Assembly (NCBI GenBank): GCA_003533505.1
Contig: DQGD01000015.1
Span: 9,862-73,861, forward strand
DNA length: 64,000 nt
Origin: Clostridiales bacterium
GTDB lineage: Bacteria > Bacillota > Clostridia > Christensenellales > Pumilibacteraceae
Direction of reading: 5' to 3'
Position 1 is the first letter of the stretch; the number at the start of each line of letters is the position of its first letter. The notes under the pieces are model-generated. The model did not search any database. It saw only the letters and a list, made by a program, of their open reading frames with translations, and was not told the origin of the DNA. A program made the translations under genes and the position numbers. Below, piece after piece: positions 8,341-16,481 of this stretch.

Positions 8341-9354
8341 CTAAAATTTTGACCAGCTTTTCGGGACGGTTATGTCCTCGTATATTCTCACCGCGAATTG
8401 GTCGCTCATCATGGATATGTAGTCGCACACCTTTTGTTCGAGCGCGCTGTCCATGTCTAAAAATTCGCGCGGTATCTTGTCCTTGTTCTTGTAAAAATAC
8501 TCGTAAAGGAACTTTATCATGTCTATCGCCTTGCCCTCTTCGGCTTTGGCTATCGGCGAGCGGTAGACGGCTTCAAACAAAAATTCTCTCAGACCCATGA
8601 TGTCCGTCTTAAAGTCGTCGGACGGCTCCACGACGGAGCGAGCGAAGCTGTTTTCGATGACGTTCGTCACCATCGAGTCGATGCGCTTGCCGTTGTTTTC
8701 GCCGAATTTAAGTCTGTAACGCTCGGGAATGTCCGTTTCCTTTATCACGCCGCCGCGAATGGCGTCGTCGATGTCGTGGTTGATGTAGGCGATGCGGTCG
8801 CTCCAGGCGACGACGTGTCCCTCGAGCGTGCAGGCGTTGCCGCGACTCGTGTGGTTGAGTATGCCGTCTCGCACCTCGTAGGTAAGGTTCATGCCTTTGC
8901 CGTCGTATTCGAGCACGTCTACCATTCTCAGCGACTGCTCGTTGTGGCAAAAGTGCGTGAAGCTGCCGAGCGCTCTCTCGCCGGCGTGTCCGTAGGGCGT
9001 GTGCCCTAAGTCGTGCGCGAGCGCAATCGCCTCGGTCAGATCCTCGTTCAGCCACAGCGCTCTCGAAATCGAGCGAGCTATCTGACTGACCTCAAGCGTG
9101 TGCGTCAACCGCGTGCGGTAATGGTCGCCCTCGGGCGCAAGAAAAACCTGCGTTTTGTGCTTTAATCTACGAAACGCTTTGCAATGAATGATTCTGTCGC
9201 GGTCGCGCTGATACTCGGTGCGCATCGGGCTTTCCTCGATGGGTACGGCTCTGCCGCGAGTATCCTTGCTCTTCGCGGCAAACGGCGAAAAGTACCGCTC
9301 CTCTATTTCGTAAGTCGTCGATTTATAATCGCGTTTTTCCGTCAATATACTCAC
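8341..9354 (-). CDS. dgt: dGTP triphosphohydrolase
   Basis: An HD-domain enzyme of 337 residues that hydrolyses dGTP (or other dNTPs) to the nucleoside and triphosphate. The HD metal site is seen as HTLEV with His 85, ALAHDLGHTP with His 114 and Asp 115, and YGHAGERAL. The N-terminal motif IIHCKAFRRLKHKTQVF is characteristic of type 2 dGTPases. The frame begins with GTG at 9354; a TTG at 9345 is preceded by GGTGAG and may be the real start. A promoter candidate ends only about 8 bp upstream of the GTG. Confidence 0.93.
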   Translation of the reverse strand: MSILTEKRDYKSTTYEIEERYFSPFAAKSKDTRGRAVPIEESPMRTEYQRDRDRIIHCKAFRRLKHKTQVFLAPEGDHYRTRLTHTLEVSQIARSISRALWLNEDLTEAIALAHDLGHTPYGHAGERALGSFTHFCHNEQSLRMVDVLEYDGKGMNLTYEVRDGILNHTSRGNACTLEGHVVAWSDRIAYINHDIDDAIRGGVIKETDIPERYRLKFGENNGKRIDSMVTNVIENSFARSVVEPSDDFKTDIMGLREFLFEAVYRSPIAKAEEGKAIDMIKFLYEYFYKNKDKIPREFLDMDSALEQKVCDYISMMSDQFAVRIYEDITVPKSWSKF

Positions 9355-9361
9355 CCATTAG

Positions 9362-9390
9362 ATATTACAGGCAAATTTTCAAATTTGCAA
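9362..9390 (-). promoter_or_regulatory. Putative promoter of the dgt-dnaG-sigma operon
   Basis: On the minus strand TTGCAA (9385-9390) and TAATAT (9362-9367) are separated by 17 bp, with TG just before the -10 box. The boxes overlap an inverted repeat of AAATTT arms. Transcription would begin at about the dgt start codon, so the message would be leaderless or dgt would start at the internal TTG. Confidence 0.5.
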
Positions 9391-9489
9391 GCATTTTCGG
9401 GCTTAATCGGCAAGGAAAGTTATGTTTTTTATAAATTTTTATTATTTTATCGCAAAAAACGCGTGCGCGGACGAGCGTTCGGCTTGATT

Positions 9490-10377
9490 TTACTTTTTCG
9501 CCGCCATCGCTTTTTCCACCGTATATCGTGCGTAAGCCGCGGCGACGTTTATCCCCGTCGCGCTCTCGAACGCGCGGAAAAACGCGTTGGAATTGACTTC
9601 GCACACAAGCGCGCCACTGCCGCCGAACAGCAAATCCACGCCGCAGTAGTCCAGCCCCAGCGCCCGGGCTGCCTTTATCGCCGCCGTCGCCTGCTCTTCG
9701 CTAGGCTCGTAAGCCACGCCGCTGCCGCCTGCGCCCACGTTGGAGCGAAAGTCCTCCGATTCGGCGCGGCGCAACATGCCGCCCAACACTTTGCCGCCCA
9801 GCACTATCACGCGGAGGTCGCGCCCTCGGCTTTCGGAGACAAACCGCTGAAAAAGGTGCGGCTTGCACTTTACGCGTTCGGCAATCGCGGCGAGTTCGGC
9901 GCGGTTATTCGCAAGGAAAACGCCCTTGCCCTGCGAGCCGTAAGCTTCCTTTACCACTATCGGGTACGGGATAAGGCTTTCAATCCGCTCGATCGAGCTC
10001 TCCTCGATTTTCGCGTTGCCGTCGAAACACAACAGCCCCGGAACGGTCTTAACGAGCGGCACGCCGCTGCCTGCGAGCGCCATGTAGGTCGACATCTTGT
10101 CGTCGCAAAGCTCGATTGCGCGCGCGGAGTTGAACACTAGTTTGCCCGTCCTGTTCAGCGCGTCGAGAATGTACTTATCCTTATCGAGATAGATATAAAA
10201 GTCGTAGCCGTCAAGCGCGTTTACTATCTCGCCGCGGTCGACGTACACGGGCATATTTCCGGGCGTGCGCACGTCGGCTTCTGCTCCGAGCTTGACAAGT
10301 TCCTCGCGGATTCGGCGCGGCTGGTAAAGATACTCCTCGCCGCGAAGAAACGCGTTTATCAGTATGCAGGCTTTCAT
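9490..10377 (-). CDS. RimK-like ATP-grasp ligase
   Basis: A 295-residue ATP-grasp protein of the RimK/LysX type, enzymes that ligate an amino acid or peptide carboxylate to an amine through an acyl phosphate. Visible features are IPYPIVVKEAYGSQGKGVFL (ATP-binding Lys and Gly-rich loop), FVSESRGRDLRVIVLGG, a conserved GAGGSG segment, LGLDYCGVDLLF and the C-terminal metal-binding VCEVNSNAFF. The substrate cannot be deduced. Its ATG overlaps the stop of the upstream membrane protein by 4 bp, so the two are coupled and probably act together. It is the last gene of the 16-9.5 kb unit. Confidence 0.88.
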   Translation of the reverse strand: MKACILINAFLRGEEYLYQPRRIREELVKLGAEADVRTPGNMPVYVDRGEIVNALDGYDFYIYLDKDKYILDALNRTGKLVFNSARAIELCDDKMSTYMALAGSGVPLVKTVPGLLCFDGNAKIEESSIERIESLIPYPIVVKEAYGSQGKGVFLANNRAELAAIAERVKCKPHLFQRFVSESRGRDLRVIVLGGKVLGGMLRRAESEDFRSNVGAGGSGVAYEPSEEQATAAIKAARALGLDYCGVDLLFGGSGALVCEVNSNAFFRAFESATGINVAAAYARYTVEKAMAAKK

Positions 10378-12566
10378 TTTCGGTCGCTCTTCTTTACAAT
10401 CTTATAGCCGCCTCTGCCGAGCAGCCACGGCAAATCGTCCATAATCTGGTAGTCGTACTTTATCACGTCGTTGTCCGCCTCGCTCATGCCGTTCTTTTCG
10501 CTCATGATTTTGCGGTAGTCGATTAAGCCCTCGAACGTGGTTATGTTGGCGTGCTTGCGGCGAGCCAGCATTTCCGACTTTTCCAGCGTTCTTATCTCCT
10601 CGATTGTCGCCGGCACATAGCCCGAGCTAATCATGTACGCGTTCCACCGCTCGTGCTCCTGCCGCGCGAAATTGTCGCGTACCGAGCCGTGCACGAAATT
10701 GCAGTCGCCGTAGTCGACGATTTTCTTGCCCATGACTTCCCTTCCGGTGTACTTAATCTCGTCGCCATCGGCGTACTTTTTCATAAACTCGCGGCTCGCG
10801 TCGGGAGCGTCCGGATCGCGGCTGAGGTCGAAGCCGAGAAGCTGGAGCTTCATTCTTATCGCAAGGCAGGCGTAGACGTTGGACTCGCGCTGCACCTGCT
10901 GCCAGCCGACGTACCATTTCTCGTTGGCGGCGCGGCGAACCTCCTCTTCGGTTTTGCCGTCTGCGGCGTTCTCGTAGGTGTAGCAGAAATGCCTGTCCTT
11001 CGCCATGCGCTCGTTCTCCTCGCTCGTAATGCGCGAGAGGCTGTAAACCGTTTCCGATTCACTGCCGAACGTGTAATAGCCGCCGCGGCGCGCGTAGTTC
11101 TTGTCCACGACTTTGCCCGTGAGCGAGCCGCTGCGTATTTTGACGAAGATTTTGGTGTTGCCGCGCTTGCCCCACTCGGACAGCTTTTCGGTCAGTTTTT
11201 CGGCAAGGTCGAGGTTCTGTAAGTCCGTGCCGCACGACACGATGACGTAGTTGTAGGCGTTGTCGCCGCCGTTGTCGAGATTGCTTTTCAGCGAAACGTA
11301 AAAGTCGTTGTCGCCCACGTCCAGACAAAAGAAGCTTCTTCTTGCAATAGGCTCCGGCACGGGCAGGTATTCGGCTTTGCGGCTCAGCATGTCGACGTAC
11401 ACCCTGTCGTAGCGCAGTAGTCCGTGGTTGAGCGTCTTGTCGTTGTTCGTTTCGGATTTGTCGTAGACGAAATAATTGACGGTTTTGGGCACCGCGATAC
11501 CGTTTTCGCCCCTCGTCATAAAGCGGTTGTTCTCCGCCATGGTGAGAAAGAGCTTGCGCCCCGTTTTGCCGAAGCCCAGCATCACGACGTTGATTTCCGT
11601 TTCGGGGGTTATAAGCCCCGTAGCGGTATCGAGCTGCTTGTCCGTCATAAACTCGGTGAGCGGATGCTTGCCGCAGAAGTCCATTGCAATCAGCTTGTAC
11701 TTGTTGACGTAGTGCACGCAGCCGCCCGTCGTTTTTTCGTAGTACAGGAAGGTCGACTCGTTCTCCGGCTCGCCGAACACATACGCGTCTACGCCGCCGT
11801 TTTCGCTCGTCGCCAATCTCCCGAGTCCGCAGTCCGCGATAAGCGAAGCAATCGAGTCGCACTCGGTCAGGTTCCTCGAGTCGTCGCCGAGGTTGACGAT
11901 TACGCTCACTCTTTTATTGGTAAAGCCGCCGAACAGCCGCTTTAACGCGCTGCCCACGGGCTTGCCTTTCAGCCCGGCAACCGCTATTTTTTCCACGAAC
12001 GCGAAGTCGCGGACGGACTCGTTCACTGAGTCCACGAGCATAATCGCGTTCTTCTTTTTGCCCATCGAGCGGATAATCGCGCGGTTTGCGGCGCTGTCGC
12101 CCACGACGACGTAGGACTTTTTCGCGAGTTTCGTCACGGAAAAAGCGCGCCGCGCGTTGTAGATTTTCTCTCTGAGCACGGTGAAAACGAACGTGAAAGC
12201 GTTGAGCGTGACGAGCGCGTAGCAGGTGAACACCACAGCTTTGTACAGCGAGTTTACCTCCGCGAGCGCCTTGACGTCGCCGTAGTTGTACTTTAACACC
12301 ACGACTTCGACGCAATTCTTCATCGCGTCCATAAGCGACTCGATAACCGATTCGCCCGAATGCCTTATTCCGAGGTAATAGAGCGGAAACGCGGCGAGGT
12401 AGATGAGCGCGAATTTGCCCTTTTTGAAGGACTTGAGAAACCTCAGCTTTTCGCTGCGGCTTCTGATTTTCAGCCTGCCGTCGTCCGCGCCCGCGAAGTA
12501 CGCGCCGATAAGCGCGCACAAAAGCAGCGTCATGTAGACGAGGCAAAGCACCGTTACGACCGTCAT
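10374..12566 (-). CDS. Membrane protein with two Rossmann-like domains and RyR-like C-terminus
   Basis: A 730-residue protein I cannot assign to a named family. It has three likely membrane helices (about 1-25, 52-70, 107-130). Two TrkA-N/Rossmann-like domains follow, the first starting at SYVVVGDSAANRAI (about 150) and the second at INVVMLGFGKTGRKLF (about 325). The C-terminus (from about 620) resembles a ryanodine-receptor repeat: ARQEHERWNAY, GYVPAT, then RRKHANITTFEGL and GYKIV. Such RyR domains are thought to sense nucleotides or related small molecules. This layout suggests a membrane sensor or ligand-gated regulator, but that is inference. GGAGGG precedes the ATG. Confidence 0.72.
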   Translation of the reverse strand: MTVVTVLCLVYMTLLLCALIGAYFAGADDGRLKIRSRSEKLRFLKSFKKGKFALIYLAAFPLYYLGIRHSGESVIESLMDAMKNCVEVVVLKYNYGDVKALAEVNSLYKAVVFTCYALVTLNAFTFVFTVLREKIYNARRAFSVTKLAKKSYVVVGDSAANRAIIRSMGKKKNAIMLVDSVNESVRDFAFVEKIAVAGLKGKPVGSALKRLFGGFTNKRVSVIVNLGDDSRNLTECDSIASLIADCGLGRLATSENGGVDAYVFGEPENESTFLYYEKTTGGCVHYVNKYKLIAMDFCGKHPLTEFMTDKQLDTATGLITPETEINVVMLGFGKTGRKLFLTMAENNRFMTRGENGIAVPKTVNYFVYDKSETNNDKTLNHGLLRYDRVYVDMLSRKAEYLPVPEPIARRSFFCLDVGDNDFYVSLKSNLDNGGDNAYNYVIVSCGTDLQNLDLAEKLTEKLSEWGKRGNTKIFVKIRSGSLTGKVVDKNYARRGGYYTFGSESETVYSLSRITSEENERMAKDRHFCYTYENAADGKTEEEVRRAANEKWYVGWQQVQRESNVYACLAIRMKLQLLGFDLSRDPDAPDASREFMKKYADGDEIKYTGREVMGKKIVDYGDCNFVHGSVRDNFARQEHERWNAYMISSGYVPATIEEIRTLEKSEMLARRKHANITTFEGLIDYRKIMSEKNGMSEADNDVIKYDYQIMDDLPWLLGRGGYKIVKKSDRK

Positions 12567-12634
12567 TGTCGATTACCCTCCGTTTGCGCCGCTCATGGGA
12601 TTTTGCTTTTTATCCCTCGGCGGCGAGCGTTATT

Positions 12635-13117
12635 CTAGTTTGCGCGAACGAAAGCGAACAGCTCGTCGCGGCTGATTTTGCCCTCGGCGAAGGCAATCAG
12701 CTTGTCGTTGTACCTGTCCACGGTCTGGCAGGTCATGCCCAGCATGTTTTCGCACACGTTGCCGTCGGAAAAGCCGCCCGTCCAGTCGTCAACCAGCCGA
12801 AAGACGATTTCGCCCGTTTCGGTATTGAGGTCGAAGCAACCCTGCAAAATATTGTGGTTCATCATTGCGACGGCAGCCGCGCCCTCGATAATTTTCTCTT
12901 TGGGAAGCGCGGTGGGGAGCTGGGAGAACACAAGCGTGAGCTCGCGCTCGCGGTCGAACACGAAGTGCAGCTCCATAGGCACGTCGTCGCCCTGAACGCC
13001 GGTGCGAATCACATGGTTGCCGTTCGCCATGCCCGTGTTGTAATTCCATTTCAGCTTGTTGAGTCGTTTTATAAACTCGTTAAACGATTTTTCTGCCATT
13101 TTGTTTCCGTCTGCCAT
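12635..13117 (-). CDS. YbjN-like protein
   Basis: A small soluble protein of 160 residues with the alternating strand/helix pattern of the YbjN/type III chaperone-like fold: MELHFVFDRERELTLVF, then a helical segment, NHNILQGCFDLNTETGEIVFRL split by turns, and a C-terminal helical pair. Family members are proposed to be regulators or chaperones; no catalytic motif is seen. I chose the ATG at 13117 because AGGAGGACTATT precedes it; the frame extends 11 codons further without a site. It is the middle gene of the unit that starts at 15975, 95 bp after the VirD4-like ATPase gene. Confidence 0.7.
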   Translation of the reverse strand: MADGNKMAEKSFNEFIKRLNKLKWNYNTGMANGNHVIRTGVQGDDVPMELHFVFDRERELTLVFSQLPTALPKEKIIEGAAAVAMMNHNILQGCFDLNTETGEIVFRLVDDWTGGFSDGNVCENMLGMTCQTVDRYNDKLIAFAEGKISRDELFAFVRAN

Positions 13118-13212
13118 AATAGTCCTCCTCGTCGGCAAGTCCGCCGACAATAATTATTTTATTGTTGTCCGATTTTATTGTTGCCCGATTTTCGCGCGTA
13201 AAATCGCTTTTT

Positions 13213-15057
13213 TTAAATCGGGAAGTCGAAATCGTCGTTCTTTTCGATTTCCTGTTCGAGTTTTTTGTAAGTATGCTCGGCGCTCGTGTAGTCGATAAGG
13301 TTTTTGGGCGCGAGCCTGCGGAACGCGTCGGGACGATAAAAGTCCGCGAACTCGCCCTGCTCGGCGCACCTATAGCTGCGGACGAACTGCGAGAGCACGA
13401 CGGGCATGTACAGCCGCTTGACGTAAATCTCGCCCTCGCGGATAAGGTCGAGGTCGCTGACGGGCACAACCGCCACTTCGGTCATCGAGCGGTCGAGCGA
13501 GTCGAAGTAAGTGCGTACGCTCGGCACCCACGTCTTGCCGCATTCGGCGGAAAAGCGCTCTTTGGTGCTGCGGCTTTGCGAGCCTAAGAAAATTTGCGCG
13601 TTGCAGTTGTCGCGAATGACCGAGGCGAGCTTGTCGCCGTACACGAGGTCGAGCTGGTCATAGGACTGCACGAACAGGTGAAACCAGATGTTCCGCGAGC
13701 GCGCGGTGGCTATCTTGTTCTCGAAGTCGGTTATTCTCGGGATATTACAGAACTCGTCCAGCATAAAGTGCGTGGCGCGAGGCGGGTCGGTCACGCTCAC
13801 CGCGCCCGTCTTTTCTTCGGCTTGAAGCAGCATTCTGCGGTAGACCCAATTTATAAACGCTCCGGCGATGACGTAGTCGCTCTTGTCGTAGTCGCGCGTC
13901 GCGATGAAAATCGCAAACGGCTCGCTGTCGTCGACGTCAATCGTGTTGCCCGTGGTCAGCGCGAAGATATGCCCCTGCATCCACATATTGATTGCGCCCT
14001 CGAACACGCCGCAATAGCTCCTCGAGGTGTTGGGCGCGTTGCACAGCGCCGTGGTTATCATGTAAATCGCCTCGTCGGGCTTGCCTTTAAGCAGCGGATG
14101 GTCGGCGCAGCTGTTAAGGAACAATCTGTCGTCCGAATCCACGAAGTCGTGGCGCAGTCTGCGGTAGTAGTCGTTCAGCGTTTTCAGCGTCATCAGGCTC
14201 TCGTCGAAGCCGGACTCGGGGTCGTTCACCTCGTCGAGGAGAATGAGCAGCAAGCCTTTGAGAAGGTTCTGCGCACCCTGCTCCCACGCTCGGTCGACCT
14301 GACTCGTGACGGGAATCATCTGGGAGGCGAGTTCGTTGACAAGCGAGGAAACCTCAGTTCTTTTCATGTCGCGGCTGATGCCGACGTAGCGATTGAACGC
14401 GGCGCGCGAGGGGAACGCTTTGCCGTCGTACTCGATATACGCGCCCGTGAACTCGCCGTCCTCGCCGTAGCGGAACAGCTCCGCTCCCGGCACGCCCGTG
14501 CGCGTGACCGCGTCGTTGCCCTCGTCGCGGATTGCCGCCTGCTTGCGGTACAGCTCGCCCAGCGGATTCCACCTGTCGGACAGCGCGAAGTCTTTAAAGT
14601 TGAGTATGTACGTCTTATAGCCGTTGCTTTTCAGATGGTCGGCGTTGTGACAAAACAGCTCGCCCTTGGGGTCGGTTATGAAGAGGTTGGGCTTGTTGTT
14701 TTGTGAGGAAATCGCGCGGAGCTGCGGCTCCATGCAGCCCGTGGTCTTGCCGCTGCCCGTCGTGCCGACGTAAAGCTCGTGGTACTTCGGAAGAAAATGA
14801 AAGCGCAGCTTCAGCTTTTTGCGTGCGGATAGCGGCATTTCGTCGAACTCGGCGAGCGAATACACTCTGCCGTCATCGTCCGCGTAGTCGCTGGCGAACG
14901 GATAACCTTTTACCTCGGTGTTCGGCAAGTCGCGATACAACACGGTTTCCGTGTCCTCCGCGCCCTCGAGTTCTCGATAGGAAAGCTTGTCGGAATTTTC
15001 GAGGTAGCGCTCGCGATAAGCGGCTAACGCTTCTTCGGTGAATGATTTGTATGCCAT
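13213..15057 (-). CDS. VirD4/TraG-type coupling ATPase without membrane anchor
   Basis: A 614-residue P-loop ATPase of the type IV secretion coupling protein family. Walker A is GTTGSGKT at 98-105, followed by ITDPKGEL (127-134) and RWNPLG, both typical for VirD4/TraG. Walker B is FMLDEF at 431-436 and the family LFVQSYDQL follows. Normal coupling proteins begin with membrane helices; here the first 95 residues are hydrophilic. No relaxase, VirB gene or integrase is near. It lies 12 bp downstream of the first gene of the unit. It may load DNA or protein into an unknown machine, or act as a soluble DNA translocase. Confidence 0.85.
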   Translation of the reverse strand: MAYKSFTEEALAAYRERYLENSDKLSYRELEGAEDTETVLYRDLPNTEVKGYPFASDYADDDGRVYSLAEFDEMPLSARKKLKLRFHFLPKYHELYVGTTGSGKTTGCMEPQLRAISSQNNKPNLFITDPKGELFCHNADHLKSNGYKTYILNFKDFALSDRWNPLGELYRKQAAIRDEGNDAVTRTGVPGAELFRYGEDGEFTGAYIEYDGKAFPSRAAFNRYVGISRDMKRTEVSSLVNELASQMIPVTSQVDRAWEQGAQNLLKGLLLILLDEVNDPESGFDESLMTLKTLNDYYRRLRHDFVDSDDRLFLNSCADHPLLKGKPDEAIYMITTALCNAPNTSRSYCGVFEGAINMWMQGHIFALTTGNTIDVDDSEPFAIFIATRDYDKSDYVIAGAFINWVYRRMLLQAEEKTGAVSVTDPPRATHFMLDEFCNIPRITDFENKIATARSRNIWFHLFVQSYDQLDLVYGDKLASVIRDNCNAQIFLGSQSRSTKERFSAECGKTWVPSVRTYFDSLDRSMTEVAVVPVSDLDLIREGEIYVKRLYMPVVLSQFVRSYRCAEQGEFADFYRPDAFRRLAPKNLIDYTSAEHTYKKLEQEIEKNDDFDFPI

Positions 15058-15069
15058 TGATCCTCTCCT

Positions 15070-15975
15070 CTAAAACCCGAATCTGACCTTTGCCGACGGA
15101 TTGACGGACGCATTGGTCACTTCCTTCCAACCGCTGCCCGAATAGTTGTTTATAAACTCCATGCGCTTGTAGTAGTCGAGCTCGGGCGAGCGAAGCGCTT
15201 CGACGAACGAGAAGTCGACGTTGTACTTGTCGTAGGCGCGCACCACGTCCTGACGAACGGACGACACGAGCGCGTAAATCTCCCTCGCCTTGTCCGAATA
15301 CTCATGCTTGTCAAAGGGCGGTATCACCGTGCAACCTGCGTACAGGTATTTTGCGGAAATGTTCGCAACCTCGCGGTAAACTTCGGCTTTTTTGTCCTCG
15401 CCCATGGCTTTGTACACCGCCGAAACGAGCCGCATGGACGGAATATCGCCCCAAATCGCGCACTGCATCAGCCTCAGTTCCGCTTTGTCGAGGTTCTTTT
15501 CGCAGCCTATTCCCAGCGCGTGCAGGATTCCTGCCTGCCGCACGAGGATTACGTTGCCGCCGGCGCTCGCGGCGTTTATCTTTTCAAAGCGAATGTTCGC
15601 CTGATAGGTCTTGTAGTGGTTATAGTCGAACCAGCCCTCGCGGATTCCCGGCTGCTTGCCTATTTCCTGAACGGCGGCGAGCGCGTCGCCCTTTATGTCG
15701 AACAGCGAGTCCATGTCGCCGTACTGCCCGTCGGGTCTTCGCGCCGCGTACACGACTTGCCTGTCGGTGGTCTTGCCGAGCCGCGACAGTTCGTCGAGGA
15801 TAAGCCGCTCGCACTCGTCCGTGAATTCCGCCGTAAAGCCGTAGGCTCCTGCGATAAAGCGGATAATCCTGCCTGCGTCGGCGCGGTAGTCCTTTGTCTG
15901 AGCATTGGACATTATGGTCGCGGAAAGTACCATAGTGCCGAACGCTTCATAGTTTTCGAATACGTCCTTTATCAT
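15070..15975 (-). CDS. Uncharacterised protein with possible Sel1-like stretch
   Basis: A 301-residue soluble protein I do not recognise. It is mostly helical. A segment near the middle (about 155-210: ALGIGCEKNLDKAELRLMQC then a paired helix with GEDKKAEVYREV) resembles a Sel1/TPR-like repeat, so it may be a protein-binding scaffold. It has no signal peptide, membrane helix or catalytic motif. It is the first gene behind a strong promoter, and AAAGGAAAAGCGC precedes the ATG. The next gene, the VirD4-like ATPase, starts 12 bp after its stop, so the two are likely partners. Confidence 0.65.
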   Translation of the reverse strand: MIKDVFENYEAFGTMVLSATIMSNAQTKDYRADAGRIIRFIAGAYGFTAEFTDECERLILDELSRLGKTTDRQVVYAARRPDGQYGDMDSLFDIKGDALAAVQEIGKQPGIREGWFDYNHYKTYQANIRFEKINAASAGGNVILVRQAGILHALGIGCEKNLDKAELRLMQCAIWGDIPSMRLVSAVYKAMGEDKKAEVYREVANISAKYLYAGCTVIPPFDKHEYSDKAREIYALVSSVRQDVVRAYDKYNVDFSFVEALRSPELDYYKRMEFINNYSGSGWKEVTNASVNPSAKVRFGF

Positions 15976-16011
15976 GCGCTTTTCCTTTTTCGGGTTGTCG
16001 TTACGTCAATA

Positions 16012-16040
16012 AGTATATATCAATAACGTGCGGTTGTCAA
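16012..16040 (-). promoter_or_regulatory. Strong promoter of the five-gene ATPase/RyR/ATP-grasp unit
   Basis: The minus strand has a perfect TTGACA box (16035-16040), a 17-bp spacer and TATACT (16012-16017), ending about 36 bp before the ATG at 15975. The unit that follows has no other obvious promoter and gaps of 95 bp or less, so the five genes probably form one transcript. Confidence 0.8.
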
Positions 16041-16113
16041 TTTCCTCACGGCTTCGGGGGAATAAAATTCGCTGCCTTGCGCGAACGAAGCGTGAATCTG
16101 ACGGAATAAACGC

Positions 16114-16150
16114 GAAAAACCGCCCCGACGAATGTTCGTCGAAAGCGGTT
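16114..16150 (-). terminator. Terminator of the mdh-Hdr-Flx-fumarate reductase operon
   Basis: On the minus strand AACCGC and GCGGTT form the base and CGACGAA and TTCGTCG the top of a two-part hairpin, followed by a T run. It lies about 27 bp after the stop of the last gene of the operon and separates it from the promoter at 16012-16040. Confidence 0.8.
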
Positions 16151-16176
16151 GTTCTGCCGAGTTTTTGCGCGTGGGC

Positions 16177-16419
16177 TTACACCCTCGTCGCGATTTCCTT
16201 GTCGAAGAAATCCTTTACGCCGTCGGGCTTGACGGAATAAAGCTGTCCGTCCACGGTGACGCAGACGCCCTGCTCGCACTTGCCGAGGCAGAACGTGCCT
16301 GCGAGCTCTACCTTGTCCTCGAGATTGTTCTCTTTGACGAGGTATCTCAGCTCGTCGACTACCCGGCGCGAGCCCTTGACGTGGCAGGAGCTGCCGATAC
16401 ATACGGTAACTTTTAACAT
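16177..16419 (-). CDS. Thioredoxin-fold [2Fe-2S] ferredoxin (NuoE-like)
   Basis: An 80-residue protein with the four-cysteine pattern of thioredoxin-like [2Fe-2S] ferredoxins: Cys 7 and 12 in CIGSSCHVKG, Cys 44 and 48 in FCLGKCEQG. This is the fold of NuoE and HydC-like subunits without their N-terminal helical part. It can pass single electrons between flavin and iron-sulfur partners. It is the last gene of the reductase operon, so it may be an electron carrier or extra subunit of that complex. AGAGGACAGCATT precedes the ATG. Confidence 0.85.
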   Translation of the reverse strand: MLKVTVCIGSSCHVKGSRRVVDELRYLVKENNLEDKVELAGTFCLGKCEQGVCVTVDGQLYSVKPDGVKDFFDKEIATRV

Positions 16420-16481
16420 AATGCTGTCCTCTCTATAGTAAAAATTTGTTTCGTGCGTTAATCCGACAGGTAAAAGCCGAC

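Noticed and set aside
13213..15057. Evidence for an integrated conjugative element
   Set aside because: No relaxase, integrase, VirB genes or attachment sites were found around the ATPase, and the flanks are housekeeping genes.
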